Below are positions 26,082 through 35,649 of a stretch of DNA of 64,000 bases, in pieces. The notes below the pieces were generated by a model. It was not told where the DNA came from. It was given only the letters and a program-made list of their open reading frames with translations, and searched no databases. Each line of letters starts with the position of its first letter. Positions within the stretch are counted from its first letter, which is position 1. The translations under genes were made by a program, and so were the position numbers. Source of the stretch: Sandaracinaceae bacterium (GTDB lineage Bacteria > Myxococcota_A > Polyangia > Polyangiales > Sandaracinaceae); NCBI GenBank assembly GCA_040218145.1, contig JAVJQK010000021.1:1-64000 (forward strand). Direction: 5' to 3'.

Positions 26082-28889
26082 TCACCGCGGCGCCGCCGCC
26101 CCGCGCGTTGCGCGCAAGACGACCTTGATCACCTCGAAGATGGGGATCGGCAAGAAGGCCAAGCCGAGCACCACCGCCCACTCCATCGGCGCGAGGAAGT
26201 AGGTCTTGAATACGGGGTGCAGGCCCGGGACGAGGATCGTCACCGCGTGCACCGAGAAGCTGATCGCGATCGCGAGCCAGAGGGCGCGGTTCGAGAACGG
26301 CCGCGTGAAGGCGCTGCGAGAGCGGCTGCGGCAGTTGAAGGCGTGGAACAGCGGCGAGACCGCGAGCAGCGTGAAGGCCATCGCGCGGCAGCGCTCGAGC
26401 TGGTGGTCGTGGCTGCCCCCGGCGAGCAGATCAGGCGCCCAGGTGGGCAGCCAGTAGAGCGAGAGCGCGGCGCCGCCCATCACGATACCGACCAGCAGCA
26501 TGCCGAAGAAGTCGTTCCAGCCGACGATCCCCTCGCCGGGGTCACGCGGCGGGTCGCTCATCTGCCCCGGATCGGGCGGATCGACGCCGAGCGCGAGCGC
26601 GGGCAGGCCGTTGGTGACCAGGTTCACCCAGAGGAGCTGCAGCGGCGTCAGCTGGGGCATCCACTCGAAGAACGAGCCGGCGATGACCGCCACCACCAGG
26701 CCGGCGTTGCTGCTGTTCAGGAAGAAGATGAACTTCTGGATGTTCCGGAAGATCGCGCGGCCCTCGCGCACGGCCTCGACGATGGTCGCGAAGTTGTCGT
26801 CAGCGAGCACCATCTCGGCCGCCTCGCGCGCGACGTCGGTCCCGCCGAGGCCCATCGCGACGCCGATCTGCGCCTCTCGCAGCGCGGGCGCGTCGTTCAC
26901 GCCGTCGCCGGTCATCGCCACGACCTGGCCGAGCCGCTTCAGGCTCCGCACCAGCCGCAGCTTCTGCTCGGCCGTGGTACGGGCGAAGACCGAGACGTTC
27001 TCGATCTTCGACAGCAGGCGCTGCTCGTCGGTCTCCTGGATCTCGCCGCCGGTCATCGCGACCGAGCCCTCGCGCCAGATGCCGAGCTCCTTCGCGATGG
27101 CGACCGCGGTGAGCTTGTGGTCACCCGTGATCATCACCACGCGGATGCCGGCGCGGTGACACTCCTCGACCGCCGTGCGCACCTCGGGGCGCGGCGGATC
27201 GAGCATGGCGGCGAAGCCCACGAAGACCAGATCTCGCTCGACGTCCTCGTCGGGCTCGGGGCGGATCGCCAGGGCCAAGACGCGGAGCGCGCGCACCGCG
27301 TAGGCCTCGTTCCGGCTGCCGAGCTCCGCGCGCGTCTCCTCGTCCATCGGCACGATCTCGCCGTCCCGCAGGACGCGATCGCAGAGCGTCAGGAGCTGAT
27401 CTGGCGAGCCCTTCACGAACGCGACGCGGCTGCCGTCGGGGCGGCGCGCCACCACGCTCATGCGCTTGCGGTCGCTGTCGAACGGGAGCTCCTTCTCGAC
27501 CTCGAGCGTCTCGAGCAGCGCGGCGCGCTCGACGCCGAGCTTCTTGGCGAGCACGAGCAGCGCCGCCTCGGTCGGATCCCCGACCGGCCTGCGCTGTCCG
27601 TCCTTCTCCTCGAACGTCGCGCTGTTGCAGAGGGCCGCGACCTCGGCCAGCGCCCGCAGCGTCGTCGTGTCGCGATCGACCGGCTCGCCGTCGCGCTGCA
27701 CCTCGCCGCCGTCCGCGTAGCCCTCGCCCGTGACGTCGAAGGCGCCGTCGGCCGTCTCGACCGCCCGCACCGTCATGGCGTTCTGGGTGAGCGTGCCGGT
27801 CTTGTCGCTGCAGATGACCGTCGCGCTCCCGAGCGTCTCGACGGCGGGCAGCTTCCGCACGATGGCGCCGCGCTGGGCCATGCGCTGCATGCCGAGGGCC
27901 AGGGTGATCGTCGTGATGGCCGGCAGCCCCTCCGGGATCGCCGCCACCGCGAGGCTCACCGCGGTCAGGAGCAAGATCGTCCAGCTGCGGTCCCCCTGGA
28001 CGACGCCGAGCACGAAGAGCAGGACGCTCAGCCCGAGACAGATCAGCAGGATGATGTTGCCGAGCCTCGCCAGGCGCTGCTCGAGCGGCGTGTCCTGCTG
28101 CTCGGCGCCTCGGATCAGAGTGCCGATCCGCCCGAGCTCCGTGTACGCCCCCGTCTGGACGACCAGCCCGCGCGCGCGCCCGCGCACGGACGTGGTGCCC
28201 ATGTAGACCATGTTCACCCGCTCCGGCAGCGGCGCGTCGGCGCGGAGCGTGGCCGCCGCGTCCTTCGAGACCACCGTCGATTCGCCGGTGAGCGCCGCCT
28301 CCTCCGTGCCGAAGTCCTGGCTGCTCAGGAGCCGCAGGTCGGCCGGCACCGCGTCGCCCGCGGCCAGCTCCACGAGGTCGCCGGGCACGAGCGCCCGCGC
28401 CGGCAGCACCGCCACCGCGCCCTCGCGCACCACCTTGGCGTTCGGCGCCGCCATCTTCTGGAGCGCGTCGAGCGCCTGCTCGGCGCGCCGCTCCTGGAAG
28501 AAGCCGAGGAGCGCGTTGACGATGACGATCAGCAGGATGGCGAGGGTGTCGCTGAAGCGGGCGAGCCAGCTCTCGTCGCCGCCCTGAAAGATCGCCACGC
28601 CCATCGAGACCATGGCCGCGACGAGCAGCGCGCCGACGAGGGGGTCGGCCAGCTGCGCGAAGAGCTGCTTCCACGCGCTGGGGCGCGGCGGCGCGGGGAG
28701 GGCGTTCTCGCCCATGCGCGCGCGCCGCTCCGAGACCTCGGCGCCGGTCAGGCCCCGCTCGCCGTCGGCGTCCCAGTACGCGACCGCGGCTGGCGCGTCG
28801 AGGACGTGCCAGTCCACCTGCCCTCGCTTGGGGGGAGGCGCGGTCTCGCGAGGCGCGCGTCGAACCGGTGCTTGGTCGCTCTCCGCCAC
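26082..28889 (-). CDS. cation P-type ATPase, Ca2+-transporter type
   Basis: 935 residues from GTG 28889; the frame stays open to 29189 but that part is antisense to the start of sppA. Domains: cation-ATPase N domain (VDWHVLD...), M1-M2, actuator with TGES, M3-M4 with AIPEGLPA, phosphorylation DKTGTLT (Asp362), KGSPD in the nucleotide domain, TGDGVNDAPALR hinge, then about six C-terminal membrane helices. PEGL in M4 and the full C-terminal half are typical of type II pumps (SERCA/PMR1-like). Expected to export Ca2+ or Mn2+ across the inner membrane. Divergent from sppA. Confidence 0.92.
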   Translation of the reverse strand: MAESDQAPVRRAPRETAPPPKRGQVDWHVLDAPAAVAYWDADGERGLTGAEVSERRARMGENALPAPPRPSAWKQLFAQLADPLVGALLVAAMVSMGVAIFQGGDESWLARFSDTLAILLIVIVNALLGFFQERRAEQALDALQKMAAPNAKVVREGAVAVLPARALVPGDLVELAAGDAVPADLRLLSSQDFGTEEAALTGESTVVSKDAAATLRADAPLPERVNMVYMGTTSVRGRARGLVVQTGAYTELGRIGTLIRGAEQQDTPLEQRLARLGNIILLICLGLSVLLFVLGVVQGDRSWTILLLTAVSLAVAAIPEGLPAITTITLALGMQRMAQRGAIVRKLPAVETLGSATVICSDKTGTLTQNAMTVRAVETADGAFDVTGEGYADGGEVQRDGEPVDRDTTTLRALAEVAALCNSATFEEKDGQRRPVGDPTEAALLVLAKKLGVERAALLETLEVEKELPFDSDRKRMSVVARRPDGSRVAFVKGSPDQLLTLCDRVLRDGEIVPMDEETRAELGSRNEAYAVRALRVLALAIRPEPDEDVERDLVFVGFAAMLDPPRPEVRTAVEECHRAGIRVVMITGDHKLTAVAIAKELGIWREGSVAMTGGEIQETDEQRLLSKIENVSVFARTTAEQKLRLVRSLKRLGQVVAMTGDGVNDAPALREAQIGVAMGLGGTDVAREAAEMVLADDNFATIVEAVREGRAIFRNIQKFIFFLNSSNAGLVVAVIAGSFFEWMPQLTPLQLLWVNLVTNGLPALALGVDPPDPGQMSDPPRDPGEGIVGWNDFFGMLLVGIVMGGAALSLYWLPTWAPDLLAGGSHDHQLERCRAMAFTLLAVSPLFHAFNCRSRSRSAFTRPFSNRALWLAIAISFSVHAVTILVPGLHPVFKTYFLAPMEWAVVLGLAFLPIPIFEVIKVVLRATRGAAAPR

Positions 28890-29081
28890 GTGGTCTCTCT
28901 TCCCCCGAGGTCCGTCCCCATAACCGCGCGCTCGCCCCCCCGCAATGAGCACCGCTCTCCCACCGACACGGAGGGCGCGGGGTGGTGTGCGTTCTCGCCT
29001 CCGCCCCCGAACGGACTTACCCTGGAGCGAGCGCTTCCGAGTCAGCCATCGCGCCCTACATCGGAAGAGAGAACCCGCCAC

Positions 29082-30812
29082 GTGCTCCCCATCCTTCTCC
29101 GACTCCTGACGAACGTCTTCCGCCTCCTGACGGCGCCGCTGTGGTGGCTCGGCCACAAGGCGATGCGCCCCCGCTCCCGCTGGGTGCACATCCGGCTGAG
29201 ACCGCGGATCGTCGAGATCGAGAAGGACCTGCCGTTCTTCGTGGAGTGGATCCCAGGCCTCACCGAGCGCCGACCTACGTCGCTGACCACCCTTCGAGAG
29301 CTGGCGGACCAGGTCCTCGACGACGACCGCATCGTGGGCGTGGTCTTCGACATCCCGCCGCTCGTGGCCGGCTGGGCCACCTGTCAGTCGCTTCGCGATC
29401 TGATGGTGCGGCTGCGCGAGGGAGACAAGCGGGTCGTCGCCTACCTCTCGCGCGGCGGAGGCAACCGGGAGCTCTACGTGGCGAGCGCGGCCGACCGCAT
29501 CGTCGCGAGCCCGCCGTCGCAGCTATCCCCCCTCGGCCTGGCCGCCACGGTCACCTACTTCAAGGGCTTGCTGGACAAGGTCGGGGTCGAGGTGGAGGTG
29601 CACCGCCGCGCCGAGTACAAGACGGCGGTCGAGCCGGCCACGCGCTCGGAGATGAGCGACGAGCAGCGGGAGCAGACCGACGCCCTCCTGGCCACGATCG
29701 ACGACGCCTTGCGGGAGGCGCTCGCGGCGCGCCCCAACACCGACGCGGCGGCGGTCGAGAAATTCTTCGAAGACGCCATCCTGTCGGCCCCACAAGCGGT
29801 GGAGCGAGGGCTGATCGACGCGGTCGGCTACGAGGACGAGCTGCCGACCTGGCTCGGAGAGGACCGCACCGTCACGCCCGTGGTGCGCGGCCCGCGTTAT
29901 TACCACTGGCGCAAGCGGCGGTTCCTGAAGCGGATCGCGCCCGAGCGGTTCATCGCCGTCGTGCCCGTGCACGGCTCGATCGCGGGCGGCGGTCCGGCCA
30001 CCCGGGGCGGGATGCAGCTCGGCTCGACCATCGCCACGCTGCGCTCCGCGCGGCGCAACCCGATGGTCGCCGGCGTCGTGCTCCACGTGAACTCGCCCGG
30101 CGGCTCGGCGCTCGCGAGCGACCTGATTCACCGAGAGGTGCTCCGCCTCAAGGAGCTGAAGCCGGTCGTCGCGTGCTTCGGCGACGTCGCCGCGAGCGGC
30201 GGCTATTACGTCTCCGCGAGCGCCGACGCGGTGGTGGCGCAGCCGATGACCATCACCGGGTCGATCGGCGTCGTCTCGGCCCGCCTCATCACCGAGCCGC
30301 TCATGGAGCGCTTCGGCGTGAAGGTGGACACCATCCGCAAGGCGCCGCACGCCGACCTCTTGCGTCGGCCCGGCAAGCTCGGGGAGCGCGCCACGGAGAT
30401 CATCGAGCGCGAGATCGACAGCTTCTACCGCACCTTCGTGCGGCTGGTGGCCGACGGGCGAGGCAAGGGCTTCGACGAGATCGAGCCGGTCGCGCGGGGC
30501 CGCGTCTGGTCGGGCCTGGACGCCAAGGCCCGTGGGCTCGTGGACGCCCTCGGCGGCCTCGACGTGGCGCTCGACGAGGTCCGGAAGCGCCTCGAGGGTC
30601 GGATGAGCGAGAAGGCCCGCGCGGCGCTGCGCCCTCGCTACACCGTCGTGCGGCGCCTCGAGATCCCGCCCGCGGAGCCGCGCAAGGTCGGTGAGGCGGC
30701 GGCGCTGGCGCTGCTCGAAGGCGTGCACCCGCAGGCGGCCGAGCTGTGGACGCTGACCCGCGGCGGTGAGCGCGTCCTGGCGTACGCGCCCGGCATCCCG
30801 AGCATCGAGTAG
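29082..30812 (+). CDS. sppA: signal peptide peptidase SppA, long (67K) form
   Basis: 576 residues from GTG 29082. An N-terminal hydrophobic anchor (about 1-25) is followed by two tandem S49 domains. The catalytic pair is split between them as in E. coli SppA: general-base Lys180 in AEYKTAVEP, and nucleophile Ser372 in AASGGYYVS. HVNSPGGSALAS and TITGSIGVVSA are further S49 signatures. It degrades released signal peptides in the inner membrane. Divergent from the P-type ATPase with a 192-bp gap. Confidence 0.93.
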   Translation: MLPILLRLLTNVFRLLTAPLWWLGHKAMRPRSRWVHIRLRPRIVEIEKDLPFFVEWIPGLTERRPTSLTTLRELADQVLDDDRIVGVVFDIPPLVAGWATCQSLRDLMVRLREGDKRVVAYLSRGGGNRELYVASAADRIVASPPSQLSPLGLAATVTYFKGLLDKVGVEVEVHRRAEYKTAVEPATRSEMSDEQREQTDALLATIDDALREALAARPNTDAAAVEKFFEDAILSAPQAVERGLIDAVGYEDELPTWLGEDRTVTPVVRGPRYYHWRKRRFLKRIAPERFIAVVPVHGSIAGGGPATRGGMQLGSTIATLRSARRNPMVAGVVLHVNSPGGSALASDLIHREVLRLKELKPVVACFGDVAASGGYYVSASADAVVAQPMTITGSIGVVSARLITEPLMERFGVKVDTIRKAPHADLLRRPGKLGERATEIIEREIDSFYRTFVRLVADGRGKGFDEIEPVARGRVWSGLDAKARGLVDALGGLDVALDEVRKRLEGRMSEKARAALRPRYTVVRRLEIPPAEPRKVGEAAALALLEGVHPQAAELWTLTRGGERVLAYAPGIPSIE

Positions 30813-30904
30813 CCCCTCCGCGAACCATGCCCTCCGCGAACCACGACGGTTGTCTCCGCGGGGCTGCACGCACTATCGTCGGCGCGACCGAGCACAAGGA
30901 GACG

Positions 30905-31504
30905 ATGTCGATGCGCGTGAGCTCTGCGATCCCGTTCCTCGCCCTGGGCGCCTGCCTCTCTCTCTCTTCCGTCGGCTGCGGCGGGGGGGGCGTCAACGTC
31001 CCCGAGGGGCCGATGCCACAAGGCGGCACCTTCAGCGGCGTCTGGCATTCGCCACAGTACGGCGAGATGCACATGGTGCAGACCGGGCAGCAGGTGATCG
31101 GCGAGTACACCAAGGACGAGCGGAGCGGCCGCATCCAGGGCACCGTGCGCGGCAACGTCATGCGCTTCGAGTGGAGCGAGCAGCGCGAGATGGTCTCCGG
31201 CGTGGCCCAGACCACCCGCGGCCGCGGCTACTTCCGCTACGCCATCGGCGACGACGGCGACCACTACATCCAGGGCGAGTGGGGCCACGACGACAACATC
31301 GCCGGCGGCGGCCCCTGGAACGCGGTGCGCGATCGCCGCGCCCAGCCCGAGGTGAGCGTCCGCGGGGAGGGTGACTCGGCCGGCGGGGAGAACTTCGAGG
31401 AGTTCGACACCGCCGGAGACGGCGGCGGCGGGGGCGGCGGGGGCGGCGCGGGCGGCGGAGACTCCGGCGGCGGCGGCGACGACCTCGACCTCGGCGATCT
31501 CTGA
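30905..31504 (+). CDS. predicted lipoprotein with Gly-rich tail
   Basis: 199 residues from ATG 30905 (AAGGAGACG upstream); ATG 30911 is equally possible. The signal peptide ends SSVGC. The folded part (about 35-135) is rich in short strands: GTFSGVWHSPQYGEMHMVQ, then QQVIGEYTKDE and RGRGYFRYAI, resembling an eight-stranded lipocalin-like sheet. The last 60 residues are acidic and then almost only Gly, ending DDLDLGDL. Function unknown. Confidence 0.7.
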   Translation: MSMRVSSAIPFLALGACLSLSSVGCGGGGVNVPEGPMPQGGTFSGVWHSPQYGEMHMVQTGQQVIGEYTKDERSGRIQGTVRGNVMRFEWSEQREMVSGVAQTTRGRGYFRYAIGDDGDHYIQGEWGHDDNIAGGGPWNAVRDRRAQPEVSVRGEGDSAGGENFEEFDTAGDGGGGGGGGGAGGGDSGGGGDDLDLGDL

Positions 31505-31519
31505 GCCGGGCGAGGCGGA

Positions 31520-32362
31520 TCAGCGCCCTCGCGGCACGAGCGCGTCGAGCGGGGGCGGAGGCGTCTGCACCTGGACCGTGCCGATGGCCACCTTGGAGGG
31601 CTGCTTCGGGCCCTCCGTCGGCGCGGCCGGCGCCGCCGCGAGCGCGCCGAGCACGAAGGCCAGCGCGGCCATGAACAGCCCCGCGCGAAGGCTCGCCGCG
31701 GCGCCGATGGCGTAGAGCGGTCGCGCGCTGCGGTGATCGGCGGCGTGCCGGAGCGCGGCGTCACATCGCTCGAGCGCGTCCTCGGCCCGCCGTTCCGTCC
31801 ACTCGCCCAGCTCCGCGATCGAGCCGTGCACCCGGATCTGTGCGCGCTCGAGATCGGTCATCGGCGCGGGCGGCGGGGTCGACGGCTGGCGCGCGGCGGC
31901 CATCCAAGCGGCGTCGAACGCGTCGTCCTCGAGCCCCTCCACGAGGGTGTCGTCGTCCGGCTCCTCGGCCAGCGCGGACGGAGCCGGGGGCGGCGGCGCG
32001 AATCGGGGACGCTCGGGCAGCACGCCGCGAGGCGGCGCGACCAGTGACATGCGCGGGGGAGGCGGCGGCGCGGAGCGGCCGAGGCGCGCCTTCGACGGGA
32101 GCGGAGAGGCGCTCTTCGGTGGGACAGGCGGGGGCGTCGACGGCTTCGCCCGCCCGGGGCTCGCGGCCGGGCTGGCGACGCGCAGCCGGACGCCGCTCGG
32201 CGTGGCGTCGCGGCGGATCGACCCCGGGACGGGTGGCGGCTTCGGCAGCCGCGGGCCGGCGACCGCCTTCGGGACCGGGCCCGACCGGGGCGGGGCCGGG
32301 CGCTCGGAGCGCCGCGCGGCGATGGGCGGGGGAGGGGGGACGACGGCGGCCGAGCGAGGCAT
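31520..32362 (-). CDS. proline-rich protein with C-terminal membrane segment
   Basis: 280 residues if it starts at ATG 32362; the frame also has ATG 32413. Neither has a clear ribosome site. Residues 1-170 are disordered Pro/Arg/Ala-rich sequence; an acidic helix follows (EPDDDTLVEGLEDDAFDAAW in part), then a helical stretch, one membrane segment (about residue 230-250) and a Pro-rich end. No family recognised. Divergent from the TSP3 lipoprotein, convergent with the preceding gene (15 bp apart). Confidence 0.55.
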   Translation of the reverse strand: MPRSAAVVPPPPPIAARRSERPAPPRSGPVPKAVAGPRLPKPPPVPGSIRRDATPSGVRLRVASPAASPGRAKPSTPPPVPPKSASPLPSKARLGRSAPPPPPRMSLVAPPRGVLPERPRFAPPPPAPSALAEEPDDDTLVEGLEDDAFDAAWMAAARQPSTPPPAPMTDLERAQIRVHGSIAELGEWTERRAEDALERCDAALRHAADHRSARPLYAIGAAASLRAGLFMAALAFVLGALAAAPAAPTEGPKQPSKVAIGTVQVQTPPPPLDALVPRGR

Positions 32363-32550
32363 GCCGGGAAGGGAGCAAGGCTCGTGCCCAGGCGAGTCAG
32401 GCGTGATCCGCATGAGACGCGCGGTCGAAACGGAGCGCGGAGTGCTCCGCGCGGGGCCCGCGCACCCCTGTGGCTCCGATGTTTCGTCGCCCCCGGAAAA
32501 TTCGCGCGCCTGCCATCGTCAACGCCGGTCGCTTTCGCTACTCTTGCCGA

Positions 32551-34545
32551 ATGCTGCGTCGAATCCATGGTTGCGCGCTCTGCCTCCTCCTGGCCATCGC
32601 GTGTGATCCCGCCACCGTGCGCCCCGTTCGAGACGGAGGAGGTGACTCCGGGCGCGACCCGGGCGCCGACACGGACGGAGACGGCATCTCCGACGCGGAC
32701 GAAGGCATCGACACACGCCGCGACACCGACGGCGACGGGACGCCGGACTACCAGGACAGCGACAGCGATGGCGACGGCATCCCGGACTCGGTCGAGGCCG
32801 GCGACAGCGACCCCGCTACGCCGCCGCGGGACGCCGACGGAGACGCAACCCCGGACTACATCGACCTCGACTCGGACGACAACGGGATCCCGGACGCCGA
32901 CGAGACCGACGGGGACGTCGACGGCGACGGGCTGCCGGACTTCGCCGACACCGACGACGACAACGACTTGATCAGCGACGCGCAAGAGCTCGCGAGAGGC
33001 GCCTCGCCGCCGAACGACAACGACGGTGACGGGATCCCGGACTACCAGGACAACGACAGCGACAACGACTTCATCCTGGACGGGCACGAGCGCGATCTCG
33101 ACACCGACGGCGACGGCATCCCGGACGTCTTCGATCTCGACAGCGACGACGACGGGATCCCGGACGAGACCGAGGCGGGCGACCTCGACGTCGCGACCCA
33201 GCCGGTCGACACCGACATGGACGGCACGCCCGACTTCCGCGACTTCGACAGCGACAACGACGGGCTGAGCGACGCGGACGAGGTGACCATCCACGGCACC
33301 TCGCCGACGGCCGAGGACTCCGACGGCGACGGCGTCAGCGATCTCATCGAGGTGAGCGCCGGCACCGATCCCGGAGACGGGATGGACAGCCCGCGCACCC
33401 GCGGCAACTTCGTCTTCGTCGTGCCCTTCGAGGAGCCGCCGATGCCGGAGCGGGACACGCTCAACTTCAGCACCAGCATCCAGTTCGCGGACATCTACTT
33501 CCTCTTCGACCAGTCGGGCTCGATGGGCGGGGAGATCAACGCGCTGCGCACCGCGGTGACCACGGTCATGGGCAACCTGCAGTGCACCGACACGGGGACC
33601 GCCTGCATGCGTGACTCGGAGTGCGGCGCGGCCGAGATCTGCAGCCCGTTCTCCAACACGTGCATCGAGGATCCGGGCATGAGCTCGTGCATCCTCAGCC
33701 CCTGGACCGGCACCGGCTTCTACGAGGCCTACTACGAGAACCGACTCTCGCTGCAGGCCGACCCGGCGATGACGAGCGCGCGGATCCGGACGTCGACCTT
33801 CGGCGGCACCGAGGAGCTCTACGAGGCGCTGCACGGCGTGGTCGACCCCACGCGCTCCGGGACGGACGCGCGCGGCTGCACGGGCCCGATGCCGCCCGGG
33901 TTCATCGGCTGCCCGTCGTTCCGCGCCGAGGCGGTGAAGATCCTCGTCGCGTTCACCGACGAGGACAGCGACGGCGGCTTCACCGCGTCCGACACGGGGG
34001 CGGCGCTGGCTGGCGCTGGGATCTCCATGATCGGCGTCTGGAGCGGCTCGCCGGGCTCGTCCGCCCGGAACGAGCTCCGCGACGTGGTCCGCGAGTCGGG
34101 CTCGCTCGACCGCACGGGTCAGCCGCTCCTCTTCGAGGGCCAGGACTCCTCGGTCGTGCCCGCGGTCACCATGGCCATCAACGAGATCGTCGAGGGCGTG
34201 CCGCTGCGCGTGACCATCGACGCGGTCGACGAGCCGGACGACGCCGGGGACTCGCTGCAGTTCATCGACCGGCTCGAGACGAACACCACGGGCGCGGGCT
34301 GCACGGCCATCATGACCGAGGACAGCGACGGCGACGGCGTGCACGAGACCTTCCCGGAGGTCACGCCCGGCACGCCGGTCTGCTTCGACGTGGTGGCCCG
34401 GCAGAACGACTTCGTGATGCCGACCTCCACCCCGCAGATCTTCATCGCGCGGCTCACGGTCTACGGAGACGGCTCGCCGCTGGACAGCCGCCTCGTCTAC
34501 TTCCTCGTCCCGCCGGAGATCATGGGTCCCGGCGGCCCGATGTGA
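32551..34545 (+). CDS. TSP3-repeat and VWA-like lipoprotein
   Basis: 664 residues from ATG 32551 (MLRRIHGCALCL). Signal ends LAIAC. Residues about 35-280 are thrombospondin type 3 calcium-binding repeats (DTDGDGxPDxxDxDSD type, around a dozen). A von Willebrand A-like domain follows, with a MIDAS DxSxS at Asp320-Gln-Ser-Gly-Ser, Thr in FGGTEEL and Asp in FTDEDSDGG. A beta domain ends the protein. Calcium-stiffened stalk carrying a VWA head is the natural reading; surface adhesion is an inference. Confidence 0.85.
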   Translation: MLRRIHGCALCLLLAIACDPATVRPVRDGGGDSGRDPGADTDGDGISDADEGIDTRRDTDGDGTPDYQDSDSDGDGIPDSVEAGDSDPATPPRDADGDATPDYIDLDSDDNGIPDADETDGDVDGDGLPDFADTDDDNDLISDAQELARGASPPNDNDGDGIPDYQDNDSDNDFILDGHERDLDTDGDGIPDVFDLDSDDDGIPDETEAGDLDVATQPVDTDMDGTPDFRDFDSDNDGLSDADEVTIHGTSPTAEDSDGDGVSDLIEVSAGTDPGDGMDSPRTRGNFVFVVPFEEPPMPERDTLNFSTSIQFADIYFLFDQSGSMGGEINALRTAVTTVMGNLQCTDTGTACMRDSECGAAEICSPFSNTCIEDPGMSSCILSPWTGTGFYEAYYENRLSLQADPAMTSARIRTSTFGGTEELYEALHGVVDPTRSGTDARGCTGPMPPGFIGCPSFRAEAVKILVAFTDEDSDGGFTASDTGAALAGAGISMIGVWSGSPGSSARNELRDVVRESGSLDRTGQPLLFEGQDSSVVPAVTMAINEIVEGVPLRVTIDAVDEPDDAGDSLQFIDRLETNTTGAGCTAIMTEDSDGDGVHETFPEVTPGTPVCFDVVARQNDFVMPTSTPQIFIARLTVYGDGSPLDSRLVYFLVPPEIMGPGGPM

Positions 34546-34561
34546 TCAGCGGGCCGGCCGA

Positions 34562-35551
34562 TCAGGCTGGCCGCTCTCGCCCCGCGACGAGCAGCCACGC
34601 GTAGAGCCCGGCGCCGACGATGACCGCGAAGGCGAGCTTCGCCACGTAAGGGATCGTCGGCTCGTGGATCTGGCTGATGGTGCCCTCGATCAGCCCCGCG
34701 AGGACGAGCACGGGCATGGTGCCCACCACCAGCCTTGCCGCGCGCCGGCCCTCGACCACGAGCGCGTCCCGTCGGCGTCGACGGCCGGGCAGCAACAGGC
34801 CGCGCGCGACCACGAGGCCCGCGCCGCCCGCGATGAAGATGCTCGTCAGCTCGGGCACGCCGTGCGGGAGGATCCAGGCCCAGAAGAACAGCCCCTCGCC
34901 CTCCTGGTGGTACTGCATGGCGAGCGCCCCGAGCGGGACCCCGTTGTAGAACAGGAGGCTCGCCGTTCCGACGCCGAAGGTGATCCCCGCCGCGAAGACG
35001 AGGAAGGTCACCTGGATGTTGTGGGTGAACAGGAAGCTCGAGAAGGCGGCGGCCTGATCCCCCGCCGCGGCGCCCCGGTCGGCGTCGCGGGCGATGCGCT
35101 CGCCGGGCGTGAACGCCTGGTGGTCCTCGGGGATGAGCACGCCGAGGGCGTCGCTGTCGATGGCGACGGCGCCCGCGCCGACCGCGCCACCCCCCAGCAA
35201 GAGGAGCGCCGAGAGGGCGATCACCTTCCACTCCGCGCGCACGAGCCGGGGGTAGCCGCGGAGGAAGAACCCCAGCAGCTCCTTGCCCCGCTGGCCGCTC
35301 CCGGCGTGGATCTGCGCGTACGCGCGCGCCACGAGGTCGTTGAGGTAGTCGGTGATGGACGCGTCCACCAGCTCCGTGCGGGAGCGGATGAGATCGCTCG
35401 ACACGCTGCGGTAGAGCTTGCCGAAGCGGCGCGCGCCGTCGATGCCGAGCGACTTCAGCCCGGACGACTCCGCCTGGGCGAGGAGGTCCTCGAGCTCCTC
35501 CCACTCTCCCTGGCGCTCCCCGAGGAAGCGGTTGACGTCGAAGCCGCGCAC
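34562..35551 (-). CDS. stage II sporulation protein M-like membrane protein
   Basis: 329 residues. An N-terminal helical domain with a conserved Arg/Tyr-rich segment (FGKLYRSVSSDLIRSRT), then five or six membrane helices containing NIQVTFLVFAAGITFGVGT and PHGVPELTSIFIAGGAGL, the hallmark of the SpoIIM/DUF95 family. Outside sporulating Firmicutes the role is unknown; in many bacteria the gene neighbours an RDD gene, as here (divergent, 98 bp between starts). Confidence 0.9.
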   Translation of the reverse strand: MRGFDVNRFLGERQGEWEELEDLLAQAESSGLKSLGIDGARRFGKLYRSVSSDLIRSRTELVDASITDYLNDLVARAYAQIHAGSGQRGKELLGFFLRGYPRLVRAEWKVIALSALLLLGGGAVGAGAVAIDSDALGVLIPEDHQAFTPGERIARDADRGAAAGDQAAAFSSFLFTHNIQVTFLVFAAGITFGVGTASLLFYNGVPLGALAMQYHQEGEGLFFWAWILPHGVPELTSIFIAGGAGLVVARGLLLPGRRRRRDALVVEGRRAARLVVGTMPVLVLAGLIEGTISQIHEPTIPYVAKLAFAVIVGAGLYAWLLVAGRERPA

Positions 35552-35649
35552 GATGGGCGCAGGATAGCAGTCGGTGAACGCAGCGAGCCCGAAAGGCGAG
35601 GCGCGAAGTTGTTCGAGCGGAGCCTGAGCCGGCTGATAGGCTGACGTCC

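Noticed and set aside
26217-28900. Very long plus-strand reading frame through the P-type ATPase region
   Set aside because: It is antisense to a gene with all P-type motifs, is made of Arg/His/Asp/Glu-rich sequence and stays open only through GC bias. The real plus-strand gene in this frame begins at 29082 (sppA).
34546-34580. Hairpin between the VWA lipoprotein and SpoIIM-like genes as a terminator
   Set aside because: A GGCCGGCC-centred stem with a bulge can be drawn, but it is imperfect, lacks a T-run and overlaps coding sequence, so the case is too weak to list as a feature.
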